Assembly: GCF_900115105.1 (NCBI RefSeq)
Contig: NZ_FOYP01000001.1
Location: 584,097 to 648,096 of the forward strand
Length of the DNA: 64,000 nucleotides
Reading direction: 5' to 3'
DNA from: Yoonia tamlensis
GTDB lineage: Bacteria; Pseudomonadota; Alphaproteobacteria; Rhodobacterales; Rhodobacteraceae
In this document: in pieces, positions 45,142 through 54,438 of the stretch
How the letters are laid out: every line of letters begins with the position of its first letter
Numbering within the stretch: position 1 is the first letter of the stretch
The notes under the pieces: generated by a model
What the model was told of the DNA's origin: nothing
Seen by the model: the letters and a program-made list of their open reading frames with translations, nothing else
Database searches by the model: none
Program-made: the position numbers and the translations under genes

Positions 45142-45980
45142 CACAAGACCCGCAATATCCTGCGCGCCAAAAAACGCCGCAACGCATTGCAATGCGCAAA
45201 ACCCGAGAGAACATATTTCTTGGCGTTGTCGCGGTGTTGATGTTTTGCGGTTTGGGCGCTTGGCTCAACTATGAACCCAAGCCTAACCAGATGTTTGAAA
45301 CTGGGCAGGATACATTCCTTGTGCGTGCTGATGGAAATGTCTTTGTGGGCGGGGATCTGGAAATTGTGCCGGTTCTGGACAGCCATTACGTGTCTGCCGT
45401 TCTCGCGCTGGCGCAGGATCGTGGCGGTTGGACACGGCTTTCGGCGGAGCGTCTGCGCTCGCTATGTGGTGGTCTCATCATGCGCGCAATGCGTGAAGGT
45501 GATGTGACCCGCAAGCAAATCTACCGGGTCGAGATTGGGATGATGGTAACGCTGCCAAATGAAGCTGAGCCCCAAGAGGTGAGCTATCCGGTTTCTGTGC
45601 GCGACGGAGCGTGTATTTCTGAACACGAACGCGATATGCAAGCGCTGTCATTGCCCGCGCCTATGGATCAGTGGACGCTTGTCGGTCTCGACGTTGATCA
45701 GGACGGTGAAAAAATTGAGGCGACGTTTCGCCCGTACCGTGGATTGGATTATGACACGGCGTATGCGCAATTTGATCCGAAGACGGCTTGCAATGCTTTG
45801 ATGCTGGACCCCAATGAAACTGTCAGCGGACCAGTCACAGAAAATCCGGTTACGCAGATAAGCGTTGTGGCGCAAAACTGGCGCGGCAACAGCATTGCCG
45901 GCTTTGGGACTTCACAGGCATGGGAAGTCCCTGTTGCGGGCGGAGTATGTCTTGACAATTTTGACGGAGTGCCCAGTTGA
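45138..45980 (+). CDS. hypothetical single-pass membrane protein
   Basis: 280 aa from GTG 45138, which overlaps the pccB stop as GTGA; ATG 45192 is an alternative. One hydrophobic helix at about residues 27-43 ([18 protein letters not shown]) then a soluble domain, probably periplasmic, with paired Cys residues ([31 protein letters not shown]). No family recognised. Translational coupling to pccB suggests operon membership only. Confidence 0.75.
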   Translation: MTQDPQYPARQKTPQRIAMRKTRENIFLGVVAVLMFCGLGAWLNYEPKPNQMFETGQDTFLVRADGNVFVGGDLEIVPVLDSHYVSAVLALAQDRGGWTRLSAERLRSLCGGLIMRAMREGDVTRKQIYRVEIGMMVTLPNEAEPQEVSYPVSVRDGACISEHERDMQALSLPAPMDQWTLVGLDVDQDGEKIEATFRPYRGLDYDTAYAQFDPKTACNALMLDPNETVSGPVTENPVTQISVVAQNWRGNSIAGFGTSQAWEVPVAGGVCLDNFDGVPS

Positions 45981-46039
45981 TGCGGCTTTGTCACCAGATA
46001 GCGGGGCGCAGTAATTTGCACGCCCAAAAGGAGCACTAA

Positions 46040-46402
46040 ATGGCCCTGCCATATATGGATAAACATCGCGGCTTTCCGGGGCGTTTGCCGGGAACGGATT
46101 TTCAGTTTGTTTTGCGCCGCGCCAACAAAGACGGCGCAACGGCGCTGTCTGAACGCGTGCGCTATCCCGATCGCCGTCCGGCGGACAAACGTGCGGATGC
46201 GGGATTCATGCAGGCATTGCTGGAACATTTTGGCGAAGAACCGTTTGTCCGCGGCAATCTTGATGCGGGGCGCCTAAGCTGGCTGTTCGGCCGCGAGGTC
46301 GTGCCCGCCGAGGACCCGTTTGATCCCGCCGATTACGAGGCCATGCTGCGCATTGATATAAATGTCGCGCGCATCAGTTTCCCCGAGTTGTTTCCAAAAT
46401 AG
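46040..46402 (+). CDS. conserved-looking hypothetical protein
   Basis: 120 aa, soluble, acidic C-terminal half, rich in Arg/Asp (RVRYPDRRPADKRADAGF, WLFGREVVPAEDPFDPADYEAM). AAAGGAG seven bases before ATG 46040. No domain recognised. Lies between pccB and pccA. Confidence 0.65.
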   Translation: MALPYMDKHRGFPGRLPGTDFQFVLRRANKDGATALSERVRYPDRRPADKRADAGFMQALLEHFGEEPFVRGNLDAGRLSWLFGREVVPAEDPFDPADYEAMLRIDINVARISFPELFPK

Positions 46403-46731
46403 ATGCAACATGTCGCAGATCATATGTGCAATGCGTCCCGCGCCCGGCAGGCACCCCACCAGATTTGGGGGGGGCGAACCGGCGGGTTTGCAATGGCGGA
46501 TTTGCGCGGCATGATCAATTATGCGGCAGCAAAACTTCGGTTTGATGTCGTCGATCCAGACAGACACACTTACCCTTTCCCACGTCGGTTCGCCCTTTTA
46601 CAAGGCGGACCGCACGGGCGGGTCGGCGGAAAAGCGACTGTTATTGCATATCATGCAACCCTACGTATTGCTTTATGTGTCAAAGAAGCCGATTCTTCGG
46701 TGAGACAATCAAACATAGAGGGCAGCACATC
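46403..46731. other. gene-poor stretch between hypothetical gene and small lipoprotein
   Basis: 329 bases. A run of eight G at about 46465 and the inverted repeat TTGCAT-ATC-ATGCAA at 46644-46658 are visible. An open frame crosses it to 47029 but has no ribosome-binding site and runs through a terminator, so I do not call it. Confidence 0.5.
46644..46658. repeat. inverted repeat TTGCAT-n3-ATGCAA
   Basis: Perfect 6-base arms about 74 bases upstream of the small lipoprotein start. Resembles an operator half-site pair; regulator unknown. Confidence 0.4.
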
Positions 46732-46932
46732 ATGCAAAAAACATCCATTCTTCTGGCTGCGGTCGCAGCTTTTGGCCTTGCCGGCTGTATCGACAATGAC
46801 GCGGAGCGTGGCGTTGTTGGCGCGGGCGCAGGTCTTGTCGCAGCTGAAATTCTTGGCACAGACCCTCTTGGCACCGCAGCAATTGGCGCGGCCGCAGGCG
46901 TGTTCTGTGATGACGCAGGCGTTTGCCGGTAA
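46732..46932 (+). CDS. small lipoprotein
   Basis: 66 aa. Signal MQKTSILLAAVAAFGLAGC with lipobox LAGC at residue 19. A Gly/Ala-rich segment (VVGAGAGLVAAEILGTDPLGTAAIGAAAGVF) resembles glycine-zipper proteins, followed by CDDAGVCR with two Cys. Weak ribosome-binding site GAGGG. Envelope protein of unknown role; followed by a terminator. Confidence 0.75.
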   Translation: MQKTSILLAAVAAFGLAGCIDNDAERGVVGAGAGLVAAEILGTDPLGTAAIGAAAGVFCDDAGVCR

Positions 46933-46974
46933 CATAAATATGCGCGCCATTCCGGCGCGTCTAAATCTGATGGA

Positions 46975-47009
46975 TCGTCGCGGGGGCCAGACCCCTGCGG
47001 CGATTTTTT
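46975..47009 (+). terminator. terminator hairpin directly upstream of pccA
   Basis: TCGTCGCGGGG, loop GCCAGA-like, CCCCTGCGGCGA, then six T. It ends 19 bases before the pccA ATG, so a transcript for pccA must start inside a very short leader or read through. Confidence 0.8.
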
Positions 47010-47028
47010 GTTTGGGGGACAGAAAATA

Positions 47029-49026
47029 ATGTTCAAGAAAATTCTGATTGCGAACCGTGGTGAAATCGCCTGCCGCGTTATCAAGACCGCGCGCAAAATG
47101 GGGATCAAAACGGTTGCCATCTATTCGGACGCCGACCGCAATGCACTGCATGTGAAAATGGCCGATGAGGCCGTGCATATCGGCCCGTCCCCTGCGAACC
47201 AGTCCTACATCGTGATCGACAAGGTGATGGATGCGATCAAACAGACCGGCGCCGAAGCCGTGCACCCGGGCTATGGTTTCCTGTCCGAGAATTCCAAATT
47301 CGCCGAGGCCTTGGCCGCTGCCGGTGTCGCCTTTATCGGGCCGCCAAAAGGCGCGATCGAAAAGATGGGTGATAAGATCACCTCCAAGAAAATCGCCCAA
47401 GAGGCCAATGTCTCCACCGTTCCGGGCTATATGGGCCTCATCGCTGACGCGGATGAAGCCGTGAAAATTTCGAACGAAGTCGGCTATCCTGTGATGATCA
47501 AAGCCTCGGCTGGCGGCGGCGGCAAAGGCATGCGGATCGCGTGGAATGATCTCGAAGCCCGCGAAGGGTTCCAATCCTCTAAAAACGAAGCGGCAAGTTC
47601 GTTCGGGGATGACCGTATATTCATCGAAAAATTCGTGACCCAACCGCGCCACATCGAAATACAGGTGCTGGCCGATGCCCACGGCAACGCGGTTTACCTG
47701 CACGAACGTGAATGTTCGATCCAGCGTCGTAACCAAAAGGTCGTTGAGGAGGCACCAAGCCCCTTCTTGGATGCTGAAACCCGCAAAGCGATGGGCGAAC
47801 AATCCGTCGCCCTTGCCCAAGCCGTTGGATACACCAGCGCGGGCACCGTTGAATTTATCGTGGACGGCGACCGCAATTTCTATTTCCTCGAAATGAACAC
47901 CCGCTTGCAGGTAGAACACCCTGTGACCGAATTGATCACGGGCGTTGATCTGGTTGAACAGATGATCCGCGTAGCGGCTGGTGAAAAACTGCCCTTTGCC
48001 CAAAGTGATCTGAAAATCAACGGTTGGGCAATGGAAAGCAGGCTTTACGCTGAAGACCCTTACCGAAACTTCCTGCCCTCAATAGGTCGTTTGACCCGCT
48101 ACCGTCCGCCTGCGCAAGAAGCGACGCAGACACGCGCTGTGCGCAACGACACTGGCGTTGTCGAAGGCGGCGAAATCAGTATGTTCTACGATCCGATGAT
48201 CGCGAAACTATGTACTTGGGCACCTGACCGCGCTACCGCGATCGAAGAAATGCGTCTTGCGCTGGACGGGTTCGAACTGGAAGGGATTGGTCACAACCTG
48301 CCGTTTCTTGCAGCCGTCTATGACCACCCGAAATTCACCAGCGGCAACATGACCACCGCGTTCATCGAGGAAGAATTCCCTGATGGGTTTGATGGCGTCA
48401 CGCTGGACGATGACACTTGTGTCCGTATTTCTGCCGCCACCGTCGCCATGCACCGGATCGCTGAAATCCGCCGCACCCGTGTGTCGGGCCGGATGGGCAA
48501 CCATGAACGCCGTGTTGGCACGGATTGGGTGGTATCCTTGCAAGGCGCGTCACATGACACCGTCATTGCCGCTGACCCGCGCGGCGCGGATGTGATAATC
48601 GGCGGCAAAACCCTGCGTGTGGAAAGCGACTGGACACCAGGTGATCCGCTTGCGCGCTTGACCGTCGATGGCGCACCGCTGGTGATCAAAGTGGCGAAAA
48701 TTTCAGGCGGGTTCCGCGTCCGCTACCGTGGCGCAGATATCAAGGTCCATGTGCGCACCCCGCGTCAGGCGGAACTGGCAGGCTTGATGATTGAAAAACT
48801 GCCGCCGGATACATCGAAATTTCTGCTGTGCCCGATGCCGGGGCTGATTGTCAAAATCGACGTCCAAGCCGGTGATGAGGTGCAGGAAGGTCAGGCGCTT
48901 TGCACCGTGGAAGCCATGAAAATGGAAAACATCCTGCGCGCGGAACGCAAAGGCGTGGTCGCGAAAATCAACGCAGCGGCGGGCGACAGCCTTGCCGTTG
49001 ATGCCGTGATCATGGAGTTCGAATAG
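47029..49026 (+). CDS. pccA: propionyl-CoA carboxylase alpha subunit (biotin-carrying)
   Basis: 665 aa. Biotin carboxylase domain (FKKILIANRGEIACRVIKTARKMG, ATP-grasp loop GGGGKGMRIAW, FLEMNTRLQVEHPVTE), a linking BT domain, and a C-terminal biotinyl domain with the biotinylated Lys631 in EAMKMEN. Works with PccB. Preceded by GGGGGACAGAAAATA and separated from pccB by three unrelated small genes. Confidence 0.96.
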   Translation: MFKKILIANRGEIACRVIKTARKMGIKTVAIYSDADRNALHVKMADEAVHIGPSPANQSYIVIDKVMDAIKQTGAEAVHPGYGFLSENSKFAEALAAAGVAFIGPPKGAIEKMGDKITSKKIAQEANVSTVPGYMGLIADADEAVKISNEVGYPVMIKASAGGGGKGMRIAWNDLEAREGFQSSKNEAASSFGDDRIFIEKFVTQPRHIEIQVLADAHGNAVYLHERECSIQRRNQKVVEEAPSPFLDAETRKAMGEQSVALAQAVGYTSAGTVEFIVDGDRNFYFLEMNTRLQVEHPVTELITGVDLVEQMIRVAAGEKLPFAQSDLKINGWAMESRLYAEDPYRNFLPSIGRLTRYRPPAQEATQTRAVRNDTGVVEGGEISMFYDPMIAKLCTWAPDRATAIEEMRLALDGFELEGIGHNLPFLAAVYDHPKFTSGNMTTAFIEEEFPDGFDGVTLDDDTCVRISAATVAMHRIAEIRRTRVSGRMGNHERRVGTDWVVSLQGASHDTVIAADPRGADVIIGGKTLRVESDWTPGDPLARLTVDGAPLVIKVAKISGGFRVRYRGADIKVHVRTPRQAELAGLMIEKLPPDTSKFLLCPMPGLIVKIDVQAGDEVQEGQALCTVEAMKMENILRAERKGVVAKINAAAGDSLAVDAVIMEFE

Positions 49027-49031
49027 GTGAC

Positions 49032-49502
49032 CTACTGCGCCAACAAACGCCGGTCTTCGATCTCTTGTTGGCGCAGGGGCATTTTGTCGATGGAGCGTGA
49101 AATTTCGCGGATATCCCACGCGGATGGTTTGCGAAATGCGACGCGCCCGTCTTTGCCCAGCAGGGTCATTGAAAACCCGCGCGGGCGCAGGGCAAGCCGC
49201 ACAGATGTTTGCGCATCGGGGTCGGTGTCGGTGATGATGATTACATCACGTTCCGCCAGATCATCCAGCCCGTCTGCTAGCAGATCCATTTGCTGGCGAA
49301 AATGCGGGTCGTTTGGGCTGTCTGCGAACACAACCAACGGTCGCGCAATCCAGTGGAAATCTTCCAATGTGACATCGGCCGCGTCGAAAATCGCGGTGCG
49401 ATCCGCCTCCCAACGTTCAAGCACGGTTTGTTCCTGGGCGGCTGCGGCCACCCCAAAAACGATGAACAAGGCGCAAAGCCCGATGTTTGTCAGTAACTTC
49501 AT
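49032..49502 (-). CDS. DUF4174 family protein
   Basis: 156 aa with a signal peptide MKLLTNIGLCALFIVFGVAAAAQ. The thioredoxin-fold-like DUF4174 domain shows RPLVVFADSPNDPHFRQQMDLLAD, DVIIITDTDPDAQTSVRLALRPRGFSMTLLGKDGRVAFRKPSAWD. No CxxC, so not a simple oxidoreductase. Start at ATG 49502 after GGT; ribosome-binding site weak. Convergent with pccA, five bases between stops. Confidence 0.85.
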   Translation of the reverse strand: MKLLTNIGLCALFIVFGVAAAAQEQTVLERWEADRTAIFDAADVTLEDFHWIARPLVVFADSPNDPHFRQQMDLLADGLDDLAERDVIIITDTDPDAQTSVRLALRPRGFSMTLLGKDGRVAFRKPSAWDIREISRSIDKMPLRQQEIEDRRLLAQ

Positions 49503-49589
49503 ACCAATAGATATAGCGCGCGGCGTGCCAAATACTAAGGCCCATGCGCAATTCAGTGAAAAAAATTCGCGCAATGCCGGAGACCACAG

Positions 49590-51707
49590 ATGACCGATAA
49601 GAAAACATGGGAAGAGATTGCCACCAAAGAACTGCGTGGCAAACCATTGGACGCGCTGACATGGGACACGCTGGAAGGCATCGCGGTTAAGCCGCTTTAT
49701 ACGGCGGAAGATACCGCCAACCTGCCGCATATGGGTGGCATCCCCGGGGTTGCGCCATTCACCCGCGGCGTAAAGGCCACGATGTATGCAGGCCGCCCTT
49801 GGACGATCCGTCAATATGCGGGGTTTTCAACGGCTGAAGAATCCAACGCGTTTTACCGCAAGGCGCTTGATGCGGGGCAGCAGGGCGTTTCCGTAGCCTT
49901 TGATCTGGCGACCCACCGCGGCTATGACAGCGACCACCCGCGCGTTGAGGGCGATGTCGGCAAGGCGGGCGTGGCTATTGATAGCGTCGAGGATATGAAA
50001 ATCCTGTTCGACGGCATCCCGCTTGATAAAGTGTCGGTGTCGATGACTATGAACGGTGCCGTGATCCCGATTTTGGCGAATTTTATCGTCGCGGGCCAAG
50101 AACAGGGTCACGACAAGGCGCTGCTGTCTGGGACCATCCAGAATGACATTCTGAAGGAATTTATGGTCCGCAATACCTATGTTTATCCGCCCGAACCATC
50201 CATGCGGATCATTGCGGATATTATCGAATATACTGCGGCTGAGATGCCGAAATTCAACTCGATCTCGATCTCTGGCTATCACATGCAAGAGGCGGGCGCG
50301 AACCTTGTGCAGGAACTGGCCTATACGCTGGCGGACGGGCGCGAATATGTGCGGGCAGCCATTGCGCGGGGCATGGATGTGGATGCGTTTGCGGGGCGTT
50401 TGTCCTTCTTTTTTGCCATCGGGATGAATTTCTTTATGGAGGCCGCGAAACTGCGCGCCGCCCGTCTGCTATGGTCCAAGATCATGGAAGAATTTGAACC
50501 AAAGAACCCCAAATCATCCATGTTGCGCACACATTGTCAGACGTCAGGCGTGTCGCTGCAAGAACAAGATCCCTATAACAACGTGATCCGCACCGCCTAC
50601 GAGGCAATGGCGGCCGCATTGGGTGGCACGCAATCGCTGCACACCAACGCATTGGACGAAGCCATCGCGCTGCCCACCGAATTCAGCGCACGCATTGCCC
50701 GCAACACCCAGCTGATCTTGCAAGAAGAAACCGGCATCACCAATGTCGTCGATCCGCTGGCAGGGTCGTATTACGTTGAAAGCCTGACCAATGAATTGGC
50801 TGAAAAGGCTTGGGCGCTGATCGAAGAAGTCGAAGAAATGGGCGGCATGACAAAAGCCGTCGCATCAGGCATGCCAAAGCTGCGGATCGAAGAAACTGCC
50901 GCGCGCCGTCAGGCGGATATCGACCGCGGCACTGAGGTCATCGTCGGCGTCAACAAATACCGCAAAGACAAAGAAGACCCCATTGATATCTTGGATATCG
51001 ACAACAATGCAGTGCGTATCGGGCAGGTTAAACGCATTGCCGCAACCAAGGCGGCTCGTGATGCGGATGCTGTTACGGCGGCACTAGATGAGCTGACACG
51101 CCGCTCGTCAGAGGGTGGCAACCTTCTTGAGGCCGCAGTCGAAGCGGCGCGCGCACGCGCCACAGTGGGAGAGATTAGCATGGCGATGGAGAAAACATTC
51201 GGGCGCCACCGCGCCGAGGTGAAGACACTGGCCGGCGTTTATGGCGCGGCTTACGCTGGCGACGAAGGCTTTGCCGAAATCCAGCGCAACGTCGAAGAAT
51301 TTGCCGAAGCCGAGGGCCGCCGCCCGCGGATGCTGGTCGTCAAGATGGGCCAAGACGGGCATGACCGCGGCGCCAAGGTGATTGCAACTGCCTTTGCCGA
51401 TATTGGCTTTGACGTGGATGTAGGCCCGCTGTTCCAGACCCCAGCCGAGGCCGCGCAGGATGCGATAGACAACGACGTGCATGTGATCGGGATCAGTTCT
51501 CAGGCGGCGGGTCACAAGACCCTCGCGCCGCAATTGGTGCAGGCGCTCAGGGATGCGGATGCCGAAGACATTATCGTAATCTGCGGCGGCGTGATCCCGC
51601 AGCAGGACTATCAATTCCTCTATGATAGTGGCGTCAAAGCGATCTTTGGACCGGGCACCAACATCCCCAAAGCCGCACAAGAGATCCTATCGCTGCTGCG
51701 TGGTTAA
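49590..51707 (+). CDS. mcm: methylmalonyl-CoA mutase
   Basis: 705 aa, single-chain B12-dependent enzyme that converts (R)-methylmalonyl-CoA to succinyl-CoA. Substrate domain: [60 protein letters not shown]-terminal cobalamin domain with the DxHxxG motif Asp589-Gly-His591-Asp-Arg-Gly594. GGAGACCACAG precedes ATG 49590. The epimerase is not in the window. Confidence 0.97.
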   Translation: MTDKKTWEEIATKELRGKPLDALTWDTLEGIAVKPLYTAEDTANLPHMGGIPGVAPFTRGVKATMYAGRPWTIRQYAGFSTAEESNAFYRKALDAGQQGVSVAFDLATHRGYDSDHPRVEGDVGKAGVAIDSVEDMKILFDGIPLDKVSVSMTMNGAVIPILANFIVAGQEQGHDKALLSGTIQNDILKEFMVRNTYVYPPEPSMRIIADIIEYTAAEMPKFNSISISGYHMQEAGANLVQELAYTLADGREYVRAAIARGMDVDAFAGRLSFFFAIGMNFFMEAAKLRAARLLWSKIMEEFEPKNPKSSMLRTHCQTSGVSLQEQDPYNNVIRTAYEAMAAALGGTQSLHTNALDEAIALPTEFSARIARNTQLILQEETGITNVVDPLAGSYYVESLTNELAEKAWALIEEVEEMGGMTKAVASGMPKLRIEETAARRQADIDRGTEVIVGVNKYRKDKEDPIDILDIDNNAVRIGQVKRIAATKAARDADAVTAALDELTRRSSEGGNLLEAAVEAARARATVGEISMAMEKTFGRHRAEVKTLAGVYGAAYAGDEGFAEIQRNVEEFAEAEGRRPRMLVVKMGQDGHDRGAKVIATAFADIGFDVDVGPLFQTPAEAAQDAIDNDVHVIGISSQAAGHKTLAPQLVQALRDADAEDIIVICGGVIPQQDYQFLYDSGVKAIFGPGTNIPKAAQEILSLLRG

Positions 51708-51761
51708 TCGAACTGGTGTGAGCGCTTAGGTTGTGCGCGTACGTTTGGTGGTGCTTTTGAG

Positions 51762-51836
51762 TTGAATTTTGTGTCATCGCAGCAATAATATATAGTATTC
51801 AAAGGCTTATTGTGCGCCAGTGTGCGAATTCGCACA
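51762..51836 (+). promoter_or_regulatory. promoter and 16-bp palindromic operator of the outer-membrane protein gene
   Basis: TTGAAT (51762) and TAATAT (51786), 18 bases apart, form a possible promoter. Just downstream are TGTGCG (51811) and the perfect palindrome TGTGCGAATTCGCACA (51821-51836). A regulator bound there would sit on the initial transcribed region, favouring repression. Confidence 0.5.
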
Positions 51837-51890
51837 TTGGGCTAGGTGACATGTGGTTTACTATTCTTGGACAATTCACATGGGTATGAA

Positions 51891-52529
51891 ATGAGCATGT
51901 CAAAACTATCACTCTCCGCAATCGCGCTAGCCACATCTTTGGCTGGTGGGGCATTTGCCGAAACCGCAGATTTTACCGGCTATAGTATTGGGGGATCAAT
52001 TGGATATGGCGACTTCGTAAGTAACGATGGAAGTAGTTTTAGCGGCGACGACATTGAAGGCGATACGCAAGCGGCTACGCTGGGCCTGCAAGTCGGGTAT
52101 AATTACGCACTTCAGAACGATTGGATTATTGGCGCACAACTTGGCGTTCAGTTCCTTGGCGATGTCGACAACGACGGCTTTAGTCAGAAAAACGCGTTTG
52201 AAATTGACGACACCGAAATCTTCAATGTACGCGGTATTGTTGGCAAAGCCTTCACACCCGATATTTTTGCATACGCAGCAGTTGGCTATGAAAGCTGGGA
52301 AGTGGACTATACAGAATTTAACTCTAGCGGCCCTGACATACCGGGATCTGAACGGTTAACAGGGGCAAGTATCGGAATTGGTGCTGAGTATTTGTTGTTT
52401 GATCACCAAACGATTGGTGCGGAAGTGAAATACACCGAGTTTGAGAGCAGCGAAAGCTATGGTTTTGATGCCAATTCAATCGCGCCGGACATTACCCAGT
52501 TGATTGTTTCTTACAATTACCGGTTCTGA
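51891..52529 (+). CDS. outer-membrane beta-barrel protein (OmpA-like/porin family)
   Basis: 212 aa from ATG 51891 (or 51897). Signal peptide MSMSKLSLSAIALATSLAGG with cleavage after AFA. Alternating glycine/aromatic strands (GYSIGGSIGYGDF, LGLQVGYNYALQNDWIIGAQLGVQF, YAAVGYESWEV, YLLFDHQTIGAEVKYTEFE) and the terminal YNYRF with C-terminal Phe, as for barrel assembly. Codons are noticeably AT-richer than in its neighbours, and the ribosome-binding site is weak. Ends 13 bases into the convergent acetyltransferase. Confidence 0.82.
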   Translation: MSMSKLSLSAIALATSLAGGAFAETADFTGYSIGGSIGYGDFVSNDGSSFSGDDIEGDTQAATLGLQVGYNYALQNDWIIGAQLGVQFLGDVDNDGFSQKNAFEIDDTEIFNVRGIVGKAFTPDIFAYAAVGYESWEVDYTEFNSSGPDIPGSERLTGASIGIGAEYLLFDHQTIGAEVKYTEFESSESYGFDANSIAPDITQLIVSYNYRF

Positions 52530-53131
52530 CGGGCATTTTCCCAGTCGGTCTTCAAGACGCCATATAATGTTTGATCAAGACGGCTGCGGCCGTCTTTTTC
52601 GTAAGTTGATCCAGGTGCCGCGCGCAATTGCCCGCGCAGCACGCCTTCGACCTGCATGCCCGCACGGGCCAGCAAAGCACCCACAGCCTCGTTGCCTCCG
52701 GTGACATGGGCCGTGATTTTTTCGAACCCGCGCTTAAGAAACAACCCTTCAATCAAGATCGGAAGCCCGATGATGATAGCGCGGCGCGCTGAACGGGATG
52801 TATTTCCAACAACGAGACTGATCCGTACCGAACCATGTTTTTGCGAAATTTCGCAAAGCACCAACCCTATCAGCGCGTTTTCTTGCTTTGCAAAAAGCCC
52901 CAAGATCATTTTGCTGCGATTGTCGAAACTTGCCACATAGGCACGCATATCTGCCTTGGTCACACTTTGGGGCGCCATATTGACCGGCCCCATAATGGCC
53001 GCATCCTGATACCAGCCGACAAGCGTGTCGGTCACGTCAGAAGGGCGCAGAGAGCGAACCCTTCCTACGGGAGTGTCAATCATGAACGGGGGCGCAGGTC
53101 GCGTCGTTTTCATTTGTGCAATTCCAGTCAT
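52517..53131 (-). CDS. GNAT family N-acetyltransferase
   Basis: 204 aa from ATG 53131; ATG 53113 is possible. RimJ/RimL-like fold: RVRSLRPSDVTDTLVGWYQD, LIGLVLCEISQKHGSVRISLVVG, GNEAVGALLARAGMQVEGVLRGQL with a late GMxxEG motif. Substrate unknown. Confidence 0.8.
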   Translation of the reverse strand: MTGIAQMKTTRPAPPFMIDTPVGRVRSLRPSDVTDTLVGWYQDAAIMGPVNMAPQSVTKADMRAYVASFDNRSKMILGLFAKQENALIGLVLCEISQKHGSVRISLVVGNTSRSARRAIIIGLPILIEGLFLKRGFEKITAHVTGGNEAVGALLARAGMQVEGVLRGQLRAAPGSTYEKDGRSRLDQTLYGVLKTDWENARQNR

Positions 53132-53319
53132 TTGGTTGTGTCGAACCTATGCGACTCGGCGGGGCGCGGCTATCGTCATTTTTTGACTGCATTGGCAAAA
53201 CTTAGATCGCTATGCGAAGGTGAAGTTTCCGCGTAACCGGTTTATCGCGGGTTTGCAGTCGTTGAGACTTAGGTCGGCAAACGTAGCAAGCGCGTGACAC
53301 GCAAAATCAGGGGCGTAAG

Positions 53320-54438
53320 ATGGCATTTATTTCCGAACTACATTTTCGCGGGTCCGGCGTGGTGAATTCAGGCGAATTCGTTGAAATCACGCTTGGCCCA
53401 GATGACGACCCAAACGATTTTGTTGTTTCGGTTTATGATGACGACGGGACATTGCACACCAACGCAGGGATTGCTGGCGGTGAAGTGAACCTTGGCACAT
53501 TGATCGGAATTCCGCACCCAGATGACCCGACATTTACGATTTACGTGATCTCGGTCGGGATAAAGAACGCAAATAGCGATGCCAACGAAGGCAGCGGCAT
53601 CGCCCTGACTAATGTTGATACAAATACCGTGCTGTCATTCTATAGCGCCGATAATATCGCCGCATTTACCGCCACCGCAGGGGCCGCAAGTGGCGCGACC
53701 TCCGATAATTTTCTGGAACACACCAATGTTGCCATCGGCGAAAGCTATCAGTGGGATATCTTTGGCAATCTGACATTCGGGACGATTGATGCCGGCGATT
53801 CCGTGCTTTGTCTCTCGGGGCACACGTTGGTTAGCACGCAAAAAGGCGAAATCCACGCGCAAGACCTGAATGTGGGCGATCAAGTCTGGACAGCGGACCA
53901 CGGGTATCAGCCGATCCGCTGGATCGGACGGACGACGTTAACGCCCCATTACATCGCCCAGCATCAAAACCAGCAACCTATCCGGATTGCAGCCCATAGT
54001 CTGGCGCAGGGTTGTCCGGCCAGCGATTTGATGGTGTCACGCCAGCATCGGGTTTTGATAACATCGCCTGTGGCCAAACGCATGACTGGCGATGCCGAGG
54101 TTCTGGTTCCCGCCGCAAAACTGGCGGGATTTGACGGCATTGACGTGATCACTCCGTCCGAAGGGATCACCTATGTGCATATCTTATGCGATAACCACGA
54201 GGTGCTGATCGCCAATGGCGCCTATGTGGAAAGCCTGCTTTTGACCAGCTATGCGCAGATGGCGGCGCCCAAAGGCACCGATGGCACCCGCCTGACGCTT
54301 GCAGATGCAATGCAGCCCGCGCGCAAGCTGGTTGATGGCAAACAGGCCAAACAACTGCTTGCCCGTATTGCCAAAAATAAGCGGCCCCTGTTCGAACCGG
54401 ATAAGATCCGCCCGAACAGTGTCGCGCGCCGCGCCTAG
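53320..54438 (+). CDS. Hint-domain protein with N-terminal lamin-tail-like region
   Basis: 372 aa. Residues 1-160 resemble a lamin-tail-like beta fold (GSGVVNSGEFVEITLGPDDDPNDFVV, HTNAGIAGGEVNLGTL). From Cys164 follows a Hint domain (CLSGHTLVSTQKGEIHAQDLNVGDQVWTADHGYQPIRWIGRT; SRQHRVLITSPVAKR; EGITYVHILCDNHEVLIANGAYVESL). The Hint fold self-cleaves in hedgehog proteins and inteins. There is no C-terminal Asn/Cys extein junction, so splicing is not expected; cleavage at Cys164 is possible. No signal peptide; probably exported by a type I or similar route (inference). Confidence 0.85.
   Translation: MAFISELHFRGSGVVNSGEFVEITLGPDDDPNDFVVSVYDDDGTLHTNAGIAGGEVNLGTLIGIPHPDDPTFTIYVISVGIKNANSDANEGSGIALTNVDTNTVLSFYSADNIAAFTATAGAASGATSDNFLEHTNVAIGESYQWDIFGNLTFGTIDAGDSVLCLSGHTLVSTQKGEIHAQDLNVGDQVWTADHGYQPIRWIGRTTLTPHYIAQHQNQQPIRIAAHSLAQGCPASDLMVSRQHRVLITSPVAKRMTGDAEVLVPAAKLAGFDGIDVITPSEGITYVHILCDNHEVLIANGAYVESLLLTSYAQMAAPKGTDGTRLTLADAMQPARKLVDGKQAKQLLARIAKNKRPLFEPDKIRPNSVARRA

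Noticed and set aside
46403-47029. Open frame of 208 codons between the 120-aa gene and pccA
   Set aside because: No ribosome-binding site; it runs across the small lipoprotein gene in another frame and through a terminator hairpin.
46651-48003. Minus-strand frame of 450 codons over pccA
   Set aside because: Antisense shadow; the plus strand has clear biotin carboxylase motifs.
53132-53319. tRNA or small RNA in the gap before the Hint gene
   Set aside because: No cloverleaf pairing or CCA-proximal pattern, and no terminator; nothing supported.
53320-54438. Treating the Hint domain as an intein
   Set aside because: No C-terminal splice junction or interrupted host gene; the domain is at the end of the protein.
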